From JAPLKX01 sp035530195 (GTDB lineage Bacteria; Hydrogenedentota; Hydrogenedentia; Hydrogenedentales; SLHB01): 12,072 nucleotides of DNA. The stretch is taken from NCBI GenBank assembly GCA_035530195.1, contig DATKVG010000123.1, forward strand, positions 1-12,072. Reading direction: 5' to 3'. Positions 5,422 through 12,072 of the stretch are shown here, piece by piece. The notes beneath the pieces were generated by a model. That model was given only the letters and a program-made list of their open reading frames with translations. It ran no database searches and was not told where the DNA came from. The translations under genes were made by a program, and so were the position numbers. The number at the start of each line of letters is the position of its first letter. Positions within the stretch are counted from its first letter, which is position 1.

Positions 5422-5709
5422 ATGGATGCCGTTACGGCCATAACACAGGCGGGCTTGCTGATCCGGGCCGCCACGGGATTTGTGGGGGCGCTGCGGAGCA
5501 GGCGGGAAACCGCCTCGTCCAATTTCGCGGCCCAGTTGCGCAAGCAGGTGGAAGCGAACGCGGCCAAGTTTGTGCAGGCCCGCGACCGGGACGGGTCGGG
5601 CGGCTTAAGCCGGGCGGAGCTCGGCGTCGATGATCGGTTGTTTGCCCGGCTGGATGCAAACGGAGACGGCCAAGTGACGGCGGCCGAATTGGCGGCCGCG
5701 GAGAAGTAA
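5422..5709 (+). CDS. small EF-hand protein in the flagellar operon
   Basis: A 95-residue protein with two canonical calcium-binding EF-hand loops: DRDGSGGLSRAE (residues 55-66) and DANGDGQVTAAE (78-89). Each has acidic or oxygen ligands at loop positions 1, 3 and 5, Gly at 6, a hydrophobic residue at 8 and Glu at 12. The N-terminal half (about 1-50) is an amphipathic, Ala-rich helix region (ITQAGLLIRAATGFVGAL) without a clear cleavage site. ATG 5422 is 4 nt after GAGGAGG (5411-5417); ATG 5419 is too close to it. The gene sits 58 nt after flgJ and 4 nt before the flgN-like gene, so it should be co-expressed with rod and junction proteins. Calcium binding is well supported by the loops. The flagellar role is inferred from position only. 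Confidence 0.85.
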   Translation: MDAVTAITQAGLLIRAATGFVGALRSRRETASSNFAAQLRKQVEANAAKFVQARDRDGSGGLSRAELGVDDRLFARLDANGDGQVTAAELAAAEK

Positions 5710-5713
5710 AACC

Positions 5714-6217
5714 ATGAGCGGTTTGTTTGAACGCCTTTGCGAGATGCTGGAGGACGAAGTGGAGCGCCAGGAGAACGTGCTGGCCGTGTGCCAGGCGCAG
5801 AGCGAGGCGATGAAATCCAACGACATCGAGTATCTCGAGGCGAAGACGGCGGCGCTGGTGGTGCTGATCCAGGAGGCGGCCCAAGCTGCGAGAGAGCGGT
5901 CGGCTGTGTTGGAGGCGATCGTGGCGGAGCACAGCATGAACCGCGAGGGTTTGGTTTTCAGCGACGTTGTAGCGGCGGCGCCGGAACCGTTGCGGGGCCG
6001 GTTGACGGAATCCCACCGGCGCCTGCGCGCGGTGCTGAAAGCGACGCGGCCGGTGGTGCTGTCGAATACATCGAGCCTGCGTCACGCGGTGCGGGCGGTG
6101 CGGGCGTCGCTGGCCGCGGTGAGGCCGGAGGCCCCGTCGGGTTCCGCGTACGACGCGACGGGCATGCACCAGCCCGCCAAGCCGGGCCTGGTGAACACGA
6201 TGGATCAGCGGGGATAA
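5714..6217 (+). CDS. flgN: FlgN-like flagellar export chaperone
   Basis: A 167-residue, strongly helical protein. Residues 1-75 form a heptad-rich coiled coil beginning LFERLCEMLEDEVERQENVLAVCQ, as in FlgN, the cytoplasmic chaperone that holds FlgK and FlgL for export. A second helical pair covers about 90-140. The C-terminus is a disordered tail (SGSAYDATGMHQPAKPG), the usual place for substrate contact. The assignment rests on length, helical pattern and its position directly before flgL; sequence identity within this family is always low. ATG 5714 follows the EF-hand stop by 4 nt, with GGAG (5700-5703) 10 nt upstream. Confidence 0.72.
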   Translation: MSGLFERLCEMLEDEVERQENVLAVCQAQSEAMKSNDIEYLEAKTAALVVLIQEAAQAARERSAVLEAIVAEHSMNREGLVFSDVVAAAPEPLRGRLTESHRRLRAVLKATRPVVLSNTSSLRHAVRAVRASLAAVRPEAPSGSAYDATGMHQPAKPGLVNTMDQRG

Positions 6218-6221
6218 CGCC

Positions 6222-7133
6222 ATGAGCATAACGCGGGTGACACAAGGCCTGATGGTCACGAAAGCACTGAGTAATCTCCATTACCAGACGCGGCGGCTGC
6301 TCCAGTTGCAGGAACAGTTGGCGACCGGCCTGCGAGTCAACGCGCCTTCGGACGACCCGCTTGCGGCCCGCAGGGCCATCGACATCCGGCAGACGATGAG
6401 CCGCGAAGATCAGTACCTGGGTAACATCAGCGGGGCAAATTTGCAGTTGATCGAGTCGGTCACGGCGATACAGTCGGTGGTCGAATCGCTGCAGCGGGCA
6501 AACGAGATTACCTTGCAGGGATCAAACGGCACCATGGCGCAGGCCCAGCGCGACCAGTTGGCGGTCGAGGCCAACCAGTTACTCGAAAGCGTGCTGATGG
6601 AGGTCAACCACCAAACCAACGGCCGGTATATCTTTGGCGGGACGCGGACGCTGACGGCGCCTTATGTGCCGACGCGGAACCCGCAGGGCGAGATAACCGC
6701 GGTCGCGTACGCGGGCAACCTCGAGCAGATTGCCGTGGCGGTGGCGGACGGCGTGTCGGTGGTGGTCAACACGACGGGGCAGAGCGCGTTTCAATCAACA
6801 CAGGACGTCATGCAGTTGCTGATCGACATCCGGGACAATCTGCGGAGTTCTGATTTGCCGGCGCTCCAGCAACGGCTCGCCGAATTGAAACGGGCGCAGG
6901 ATCAGGCGCTCGCGTCAGTTGCCCGAATCGGCGCCACACAGAACCGCCTTGAACGGCTTACCGCAAACACGGAAGACCACTTGCAGCAACTCCAGGTGGC
7001 GCTGTCCGACGCGATCGAGGCGGATTACGCCGAGACCGTGATGAACCTGAACGCGCAGACAAACGCGTTTCAAGCCGCGCTCAACGCGTCCGCGCGCGTG
7101 ATTCAGCAGAGCCTCCTCGATTACGTGCGCTAA
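6222..7133 (+). CDS. flgL: hook-filament junction protein FlgL (HAP3)
   Basis: Flagellin-like protein that forms the second junction ring between hook and filament. Length 303 residues (E. coli 317). The N-terminal D0/D1 region has the flagellin/FlgL signature LQLQEQLATGLRVNAPSDDP (about residues 27-46) and LVxQRxQLAVEANQLLE-like packing. NHQTNGRYIFGG near residue 127 is typical of FlgL. The C-terminus ends NLNAQTNAFQAALNASARVIQQSLLDYVR, the FlgL closing helix, rather than a flagellin ending. It starts 4 nt after flgN with a weak ribosome site, suggesting coupling. FlgK, normally encoded between flgN and flgL, is missing here. Last gene of the flagellar run. Confidence 0.92.
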   Translation: MSITRVTQGLMVTKALSNLHYQTRRLLQLQEQLATGLRVNAPSDDPLAARRAIDIRQTMSREDQYLGNISGANLQLIESVTAIQSVVESLQRANEITLQGSNGTMAQAQRDQLAVEANQLLESVLMEVNHQTNGRYIFGGTRTLTAPYVPTRNPQGEITAVAYAGNLEQIAVAVADGVSVVVNTTGQSAFQSTQDVMQLLIDIRDNLRSSDLPALQQRLAELKRAQDQALASVARIGATQNRLERLTANTEDHLQQLQVALSDAIEADYAETVMNLNAQTNAFQAALNASARVIQQSLLDYVR

Positions 7134-7166
7134 AGGGGACGACCCCGCCTACTCTGCCGGATGTTT

Positions 7167-7194
7167 TTGATCTCCTCTCAAGGGGTGGTATACT
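7167..7194 (+). promoter_or_regulatory. sigma-70-type promoter of the lipoprotein gene
   Basis: TTGATC (7167-7172) and TATACT (7189-7194) are separated by 16 nt. A TG one base upstream of the -10 (7186-7187) adds an extended -10 element. Start is expected near 7201, giving a leader of about 28 nt. It lies in the only sizeable gap (95 nt) after flgL, so the next gene is probably not solely dependent on the flagellar operon. Confidence 0.55.
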
Positions 7195-7228
7195 CGGGGG
7201 CGCGCGAAAATGCCGCGAGGAGAAACCC

Positions 7229-7732
7229 ATGTACAGATTACTGGCTGCCACAATGGTGTGTGCGTTGTTGTGTTCGTGCGAGGGGACAATGGACAAGGTG
7301 TTGGCGGATTTCGGCCTGAAAGCGCGGCCCGAAGGCTACGTTTCGGGCAGCGATAAGGTGATGGAGCGGCTCGATGGCGTGGGTGCGGTGGAAATGAAGC
7401 GCATGAACATGGCGGAACAGCAGGGCGCCGTGAAGTTCCAGAAACTAAACGAGATCCGCGGCAAGTATTACAAGGAAGTGAAGAAGTACGAGAGCTACGT
7501 CCCGACCGACGCGCAAGCCATCAACCGAGCCGCCCTGAGCGAGAGCGGGTACGTGGGCTACCTCGAATTCACGTACCGGATATATCAGAGCGAGCGCAAA
7601 CCCACAAGCGCCGAGGCCGCCGCCGAGTCCGCCAATATTCCCACCGACCTGACAGGTCGCGAGACATACCGCTACACGTTCGGTTCATCCGGCGAATGGA
7701 ACGGCTCCAAAGGCGAGCACGCCCGCAATTAG
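7229..7732 (+). CDS. putative lipoprotein of unknown function
   Basis: A 167-residue protein not assigned to a family. The first 17 residues form a lipoprotein signal: short basic start (MYR), hydrophobic core (LLAATMVCALL) and a lipobox LCSC with Cys17 as the lipidated residue; cysteine at -2 is unusual. The following residue is Glu, not Asp, so transport to the outer membrane is expected by the E. coli rule. The mature part is charged and helical (KFQKLNEIRGKYYKEVKKYESY), then has a Tyr-rich segment (YVGYLEFTYRIYQSER) and a Ser/Gly tail. AGGAG (7218-7222) lies 6 nt before the ATG and a promoter lies upstream. A link to the flagellum is possible by proximity only. Confidence 0.75.
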   Translation: MYRLLAATMVCALLCSCEGTMDKVLADFGLKARPEGYVSGSDKVMERLDGVGAVEMKRMNMAEQQGAVKFQKLNEIRGKYYKEVKKYESYVPTDAQAINRAALSESGYVGYLEFTYRIYQSERKPTSAEAAAESANIPTDLTGRETYRYTFGSSGEWNGSKGEHARN

Positions 7733-7759
7733 CGTTCTCTTACCTACAGCCTGTTCTTT

Positions 7760-8248
7760 CTACTCCTGTTCCATCATTTCGCGGCGGACCCGCATCTTGA
7801 CGTCGATCAGTTCGGGGTGGTCGAGGTTGAGCAGTTTCGCAAGCTTGTGGACGAGATAGTCCTCGTGACGATTGAGAATTTTGTCCATGTAGATGATTCG
7901 CCACACTTCGGCAAGAATCTCCACCTTTTCTTCCCGGCTGCACGATTTGTTGATTTCATGCGTGTAATGCCAGAGATCGGCGCTTTCGCTTCGATGGGCC
8001 GTGGCGAGCCCAATGAGATCTTCGGCCTCTTCGTTGGAGAGGCCAAACCGGTCGCGCAGGACGGCGATGATGTGCTGCTTCTCGGCGGGTGAGAATTCCT
8101 GGTCGGCCCTGGCGGTTTCAAGCAGGATGACGCATGTGGCAAGGTGCAGCCGGTCAACCTGGGGCTCAGTACCGGGCTGCTGCGGCCTCGTGAAAAACCG
8201 CTTGAGCCGCCCCAAAGGCGACTGCTCCCCGTTGTTGTTTTGGGCCAT
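7760..8248 (-). CDS. TerB-like (tellurite resistance TerB family) protein
   Basis: A 162-residue all-helical protein resembling the COG4103/TerB group. It has two acidic helix-turn motifs typical of the family: ATCVILLETARADQEFSPAEKQ (about residues 37-58) and IIYMDKILNRHEDYLVHKLAKLL (118-140). In TerB-type domains such acidic residues bind divalent metal. The N-terminal 30 residues are polar and Gln/Pro-rich, with a basic patch (RLKRFFTR). There is no signal peptide, so it is probably cytoplasmic. ATG 8248 is preceded by AGGGA. It lies 23 nt behind purF on the same strand and is probably co-transcribed. The family name does not prove a role in tellurite resistance; no other ter genes are present. 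Confidence 0.75.
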   Translation of the reverse strand: MAQNNNGEQSPLGRLKRFFTRPQQPGTEPQVDRLHLATCVILLETARADQEFSPAEKQHIIAVLRDRFGLSNEEAEDLIGLATAHRSESADLWHYTHEINKSCSREEKVEILAEVWRIIYMDKILNRHEDYLVHKLAKLLNLDHPELIDVKMRVRREMMEQE

Positions 8249-8271
8249 CGCACGTCCCTGCCGCGACTCGA

Positions 8272-9777
8272 TCAAATCGAGTCGGTGCTGGTGTCCCTGT
8301 GGCGGACCGACACCGGACACGATTCGAAATCGTCGGGCTTGCTGGTTGGATACCTGTCCGTGAAACAAGCGAGGCAGAACTCGTCTTTGGTTCCGCCGGT
8401 CGCGGCAATCAGCCCGTCGAGCGTCTGGTATTCGAGCGAATCGACATCGAGAAACTCGCGGATGCGTTCGACACTCATGTTGGACGCAATCAGTTTCTTG
8501 CGGTTGGGCGTGTCGATGCCGTAGTAGCAAGAGCCGATAATGGGCGGCGAACTGACGCGGAAGTGGATCTCTTTTACGCCAAACCGGCGGAGCGTCTTGA
8601 TGATCTTGAGCGAGGTGGTGCCTCTGACGATCGAATCGTCTATCAGGACGATCCGCTTGCCGTTGATCACGCTGCGCGACGGGTTGAGCTTGATTTTTAC
8701 CCCGAAATCCCGGATGCGTTGTTCCGGCTCGATGAACGTCCGGCCGACGTAATGGTTGCGGATAAAGCCCATCTCGAACGGGATGCCCGACTCGTGAGAA
8801 TACCCGAGCGCCGCGGCGTTGGACGAATCGGGAACCGCCATCACAATGTCGGCGTCGACCGGGGCGTCCACCGCCAGGTTACGGCCAAGTTGCCTCCTGA
8901 CCTCGTCGACGCTCCGGCCAAACAGGTAGCTGTCGGGCCGGGCCAGGTAGACAAACTCGAAGATGCACTTGCGAAGCGGGGCGGGCGGGAACGGTTTCAG
9001 GCTTTCGAGGCCGGCGGCGCCGGCAACGATGACTTCCCCCGGCTCGACCTCCCTCACCCATTCCGCGTCGATGATGTCCAGCGCGCAGGTCTCGCTGGCA
9101 AACACGTGGGCGCCGCCCAGCCGGCCCAGCCACAGCGGCCGGAATCCGTGCGGGTCGCGGGCGGCGACGATTTCATGCCCGTTGGTGGCGAGGATGGTGT
9201 AGGCGCCCTGGACTTGTCCGAGTGCGTCGACCACGCAGTCGGCAAACCGCCCTTCTTTTGATTTCGCAATGAGGTGAACGATCACGGCGCTGTCGGTGGT
9301 GGCTTGGAAGATGGCTCCTTCTTCCTCGAGTTCTCTTCGCAGCACGTGGCCATTGACCAGGTTGCCGTTGTGGCACAATGCCATCGAACCGCGCGCGTAA
9401 TCCACCACGAGCGGCTGCACGTTCTTGAGAATACTGGTGCCGAATGTCGAGTAGCGGACGTGGCCGATCGCGTTCGGCCCTTTCAGCGGGGCGAGACGAT
9501 GCGGCTTAAACACGTCCGCCACCAGCCCGATGCCACGGTGCGTTGTCATCCGCCCGTCTTCGAACGCGCAGATTCCCGCGCCTTCCTGGCCGCGATGCTG
9601 GAGCGCGTACAGGCCGAGGTACGTCAGCGTGGCGGCGTCATCGTGGCCGGCGACGCCAAACACGCCGCATTCGTCGCGGAGGTGATCGTCGTGCCAACCG
9701 CGCGCTTCGCGGCCCGTGCTGCAACCATGCCGGCAGCCGCCGCGTGTGCGCACGCGATCGGAACCGCAGACGTCCAT
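8272..9777 (-). CDS. purF: amidophosphoribosyltransferase PurF
   Basis: Catalyses the first committed step of purine synthesis, making 5-phosphoribosylamine from PRPP and glutamine. Numbered from ATG 9777 (501 residues), Cys37 of ECGVFG is the Ntn-type glutaminase nucleophile exposed by propeptide cleavage. LQHRGQEGAG, GHVRYSTFG and HNGNLVN complete the glutaminase domain. The PRPP-binding motif RIVLIDDSIVRGTT is at about 375-388. Cys271, Cys417, Cys468 and Cys471 match the four [4Fe-4S] ligands of the Bacillus-type enzyme. The 36-residue propeptide is much longer than the 11 of B. subtilis and contains Cys4, Cys15 and Cys19; an in-frame GTG at 9753 would shorten it to 28. The ATG follows the purC stop by 1 nt. 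Confidence 0.96.
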   Translation of the reverse strand: MDVCGSDRVRTRGGCRHGCSTGREARGWHDDHLRDECGVFGVAGHDDAATLTYLGLYALQHRGQEGAGICAFEDGRMTTHRGIGLVADVFKPHRLAPLKGPNAIGHVRYSTFGTSILKNVQPLVVDYARGSMALCHNGNLVNGHVLRRELEEEGAIFQATTDSAVIVHLIAKSKEGRFADCVVDALGQVQGAYTILATNGHEIVAARDPHGFRPLWLGRLGGAHVFASETCALDIIDAEWVREVEPGEVIVAGAAGLESLKPFPPAPLRKCIFEFVYLARPDSYLFGRSVDEVRRQLGRNLAVDAPVDADIVMAVPDSSNAAALGYSHESGIPFEMGFIRNHYVGRTFIEPEQRIRDFGVKIKLNPSRSVINGKRIVLIDDSIVRGTTSLKIIKTLRRFGVKEIHFRVSSPPIIGSCYYGIDTPNRKKLIASNMSVERIREFLDVDSLEYQTLDGLIAATGGTKDEFCLACFTDRYPTSKPDDFESCPVSVRHRDTSTDSI

Positions 9778-9778
9778 A

Positions 9779-10672
9779 TCAGAAATCACTTTTTCCCGTC
9801 AGTTTACGGTACGCTTCAACGTATTTTTGCCGCGTTTTCTCCACGATGTCGCCCGGCAACGGCGGAGGCGGCGAATTCTTGTCCCACCCCGTGGTCTCGA
9901 GCCAGTCGCGGACAAACTGCTTGTCATAGCTGGGCTGGGGTCGGCCGGGCCGGTACTCGTCCGCCGGCCAGAACCGCGACGAGTCCGGCGTAAGCACCTC
10001 ATCGGCCAGAACCAGTTCGTCCTCTCGCGTGCCGAACTCGAATTTGGTGTCGCAAATAATTATACCCTTCTTTTCACCGATCTCGCGCGCACGGAGGTAG
10101 ACGGCCAGCGCGGCGATCCTGGCCTTGTCGACCCAATCCCGCCCGATGATGGCCGCGGCGTCCTCATCGGAGATGTTGATGTCGTGCCCGTCCGTGGCTT
10201 TCGTGGCCGGGGTGAATAGGGGCGAATCCAGCTTGTCGGCCTCGACGAGCCCCTCGGGAAGCCGGATCCCGCACACGGTGCCGGACTGCCGGTACTCTTT
10301 AAGCCCGCTGCCCGCCAGATACCCGCGGATCACGAATTCGACCGCGAACATCTTGCATTTCTTTACCAGCATCGATCGGCCTTCAAACACATCGGCGGCG
10401 GCCTGGAACTCTTTCGGGAAATCATCGAGATCGGCCGAGATCAGGTGGTTTTGTACGATGCCGCCTGTCTGCTTGAACCAATAAAGCGACATCGCCGTCA
10501 GGATCTTGCCTTTGTCGGGAATACCGACCGGATTCACCCAGTCAAACGCCGAGAGCCGGTCGGTCGCGACGATAACGAGGGTTTCGCCCAAATCATAGAT
10601 GTCGCGGACTTTGCCGCGCTGGCTGGGCATTCTGTTGGGCAGACGCGTCTCGCAAACAGCGTGGGGGGTCAT
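9779..10672 (-). CDS. purC: SAICAR synthase PurC
   Basis: Phosphoribosylaminoimidazole-succinocarboxamide synthase: joins aspartate to CAIR with ATP. Motifs in order are RGKVRDIYDLG (about 19-29), ATDRLSAFD (36-44), FVIRGYLAGSG (113-123), PATKATDGHDINIS (155-168), ICDTKFEFG (206-214) and LADEVLTPDSSRFWP (222-236). At 297 residues it belongs to the longer form, with extra C-terminal residues (YRPGRPQPSYDKQFVRDWL onward), as in yeast Ade1-type enzymes, rather than the short B. subtilis form (about 240). AGGAG lies 9 nt before the ATG. It sits between the GH4 gene (34 nt upstream) and purF (1 nt downstream), strongly suggesting one transcript. Confidence 0.96.
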   Translation of the reverse strand: MTPHAVCETRLPNRMPSQRGKVRDIYDLGETLVIVATDRLSAFDWVNPVGIPDKGKILTAMSLYWFKQTGGIVQNHLISADLDDFPKEFQAAADVFEGRSMLVKKCKMFAVEFVIRGYLAGSGLKEYRQSGTVCGIRLPEGLVEADKLDSPLFTPATKATDGHDINISDEDAAAIIGRDWVDKARIAALAVYLRAREIGEKKGIIICDTKFEFGTREDELVLADEVLTPDSSRFWPADEYRPGRPQPSYDKQFVRDWLETTGWDKNSPPPPLPGDIVEKTRQKYVEAYRKLTGKSDF

Positions 10673-10706
10673 TTTGCTGATCTCCTTTGGTTTGTGGGCC
10701 GTGCGC

Positions 10707-11996
10707 TCAGGTTTTGAACAGTTTCGGGTTTACGTAAGGCCGGTTTATGTCCAGCAGTTCGTCAAGCAGCGCCTTGCAGCCGGTGGCGCCCGGCATGAGC
10801 GGGTGCGTCAGCATGGCCTGGAACGCCTTTTTCCGGTTGCCGGTGACCGCCGCCTCGACCGTCAGGGACTCATAGGCTTTGACCACCTGCATCAGCCCGC
10901 GTATGGCGGGTTCGGGCACGGCCTGCGGGAGGGCGGTCGCGCCGCGTTTGTCGATTCGGGCAGGGATTTCGACGCTGGCTTCTTTATCGAACGTCGGGAT
11001 GGCGCCCGCGTTTCTGCAACAGACGATCTGCCGGTTGCCGGTGTTGTTGTGCATGGCGCTGATCAGGTGGAACGCCGCCGTCGAATAGTGGGCGCCGCCG
11101 CGTTTTGAAAGTTCTTCGGGCTTGGTGGACCGGGCCGGTTGGGCGTACTTCGTAAACAGGGCTTTCTCGACCCCGAGCACTTCCTCGCCGCGCGTCTTTT
11201 TTTTCTTCTTGAGGTGGTCGAGGACGGCCTGCGTCGCGTAGTAATACTGGAGGTACGGATTGCACACCATGTTGAGGCTCCGCATCGCCTCGATCATGTT
11301 CTCGCGAACCACCTCGACCTGCCACTCTTCCACGGCGAGTTCCCAGAACTTGGCAAGGGCCTGCGCCGTAATATCTTTCCCGGCGCATTTAAACCCGCGG
11401 ATCCACGCCAGATGGTTCAGGCCGACGTAATCGAGGTCCACGTCTTCCATTTTGCAGCCGGTGTGCTTGACGATGTCCATGATCATGCCGATGGGGACGT
11501 TGCACAAGCCCACGCTCTTGATTTTGCTGTGTTTGATGAGGGCTTCGGTGACGATCCCGCTCGGGTTGGTGAAGTTGACCAGCACGGCCCTCGGGGAGCG
11601 CTTCTCCATTTCGCGCGCAACCTTGAGGATGGGCGGAATGGTTCTCAATGCGCACGCAAACCCGCCCACGCCCGTGGTCTCCTGCCCGATGATGCCATGG
11701 CGGAGCCCGAGTTTTTCGTCGGCTATCCGCGCCTGAAGGCCGCCCACTCGGATCTGCGTGACCACAAAGTCCGCGCCCTCAACGGCTCGTGCCAACCTGT
11801 CGGTATGATGGATTTCAAACGGTTTGCCGTTTGCGGCAGCCATCCGGCGGGCGAAATTGGACGTGATCGACAGCCGATCCACGTTGGGATCCATCATCCA
11901 GACGTGGCTGACGGGAATCTTGTGCAGCCACAAAAAGAGCCCGTCTATGAGTTCCGGCGTATACGAACTTGCCGCGCCGATAATGGCCAGTTTCAC
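10707..11996 (-). CDS. glycoside hydrolase family 4 protein (6-phospho-beta-glucosidase / alpha-galactosidase type)
   Basis: A 429-residue NAD- and metal-dependent glycosidase acting by oxidation-elimination. The N-terminal Rossmann start reads IIGAASSYTPEL (residues 5-16). QIRVGGLQARIADEKLGLRHGIIGQETTG (81-109) and FTNPSG (142-147) are diagnostic. Cys165-Asn in CNVPIG and His195 in GLNHLAW are the expected metal ligands; RGGAHYS (299-305) holds the catalytic-region tyrosine. YTPEL and IGQETTG are closest to the 6-phospho-beta-glucosidase/LicH side of GH4, but substrate cannot be fixed. The GTG start has GGGAG 8 nt upstream. In the Rossmann glycine motif the usual last Gly is Ala (GAAS). No transporter or PTS gene is nearby. 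It is the first gene of the minus-strand cluster in the window. Confidence 0.88.
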   Translation of the reverse strand: MKLAIIGAASSYTPELIDGLFLWLHKIPVSHVWMMDPNVDRLSITSNFARRMAAANGKPFEIHHTDRLARAVEGADFVVTQIRVGGLQARIADEKLGLRHGIIGQETTGVGGFACALRTIPPILKVAREMEKRSPRAVLVNFTNPSGIVTEALIKHSKIKSVGLCNVPIGMIMDIVKHTGCKMEDVDLDYVGLNHLAWIRGFKCAGKDITAQALAKFWELAVEEWQVEVVRENMIEAMRSLNMVCNPYLQYYYATQAVLDHLKKKKKTRGEEVLGVEKALFTKYAQPARSTKPEELSKRGGAHYSTAAFHLISAMHNNTGNRQIVCCRNAGAIPTFDKEASVEIPARIDKRGATALPQAVPEPAIRGLMQVVKAYESLTVEAAVTGNRKKAFQAMLTHPLMPGATGCKALLDELLDINRPYVNPKLFKT

Positions 11997-12011
11997 TCGA
12001 GGTACTCCCTG

Positions 12012-12035
12012 GTTTGGTCCGTGGTCGACGGAAAC
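12012..12035. promoter_or_regulatory. imperfect dyad upstream of the GH4 gene (operator candidate)
   Basis: TCCGT (12018-12022) and ACGGA (12028-12032) are perfect 5-bp arms around GGTCG; GTTT/AAAC at 12012-12015 and 12032-12035 add outer symmetry with unequal spacing. It lies 16-39 nt upstream of the GTG start, a plausible repressor position for a sugar gene. No consensus is recognised. Confidence 0.2.
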
Positions 12036-12072
12036 AAGGTTTTTGTGCTGGAAAAACGGGCAAAAAGCTATC

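Noticed and set aside
3798..5567. A 589-codon minus-strand open frame opposite flgI/flgJ
   Set aside because: It is antisense to well-conserved flagellar genes and open because of GC-rich codon bias. Its translation shows Ser/Arg/Pro-rich shadow composition.
7136..7147. GGGG-ACGA-CCCC as a terminator for the flagellar operon
   Set aside because: The stem is only 4 bp and the T-run begins 16 nt later, too far away for an intrinsic terminator.
8299..9261. A 320-codon plus-strand frame opposite purF
   Set aside because: It is an antisense shadow of purF, whose conserved motifs cover the same bases.

Overview
The window is GC-rich and gene-dense. It has the look of an uncultured, motile, diderm (Gram-negative-type) bacterium: the flagellar genes include P-ring and L-ring components, which need an outer membrane. 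A TTG start, GTG starts, EF-hand proteins and GH4 sugar enzymes would suit a planctomycete/PVC-like or related candidate phylum. That placement is inference; no taxonomic marker is present.

Layout. (1) Positions 1-18 hold only the first codons of a minus-strand gene leaving the window. (2) Positions 19-758 are a large divergent intergenic region. Its left half has degenerate 9-bp tandem repeats and at least five compact GC-rich hairpins, two of them near-identical (REP-like). Its right half has a near-perfect sigma-54 (-24/-12) promoter and a highly structured leader of about 165 nt ahead of flgF. (3) Positions 759-7133 are a tightly packed plus-strand flagellar operon: flgF, flgG, flgA, flgH, flgI, flgJ (rod-binding domain only), an EF-hand gene, a flgN-like chaperone and flgL. 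(4) Positions 7229-7732 encode an unrecognised small lipoprotein behind its own good sigma-70-type promoter. (5) Positions 11996 down to 7760 are a minus-strand cluster: a family 4 glycoside hydrolase, purC, purF and a TerB-like protein, closely spaced and converging on the lipoprotein gene.

How the genes fit together. FlgF and FlgG build the rod, FlgJ is the rod-capping/assembly factor, FlgA chaperones FlgI into the P ring, FlgH makes the L ring, FlgN is an export chaperone and FlgL is the hook-filament junction protein. FlgK, the usual partner between flgN and flgL, is absent here. The minus-strand cluster joins two steps of purine synthesis (PurF committing step, PurC SAICAR synthesis) to a sugar enzyme and a TerB-like protein.

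The most interesting features are the sigma-54 promoter with its candidate enhancer and IHF-like sites; a flgF leader whose exact complementary segments can form two mutually exclusive sets of stems, with a possible anti-Shine-Dalgarno loop; and the EF-hand protein in the position where a FlgJ hydrolase domain might be expected.
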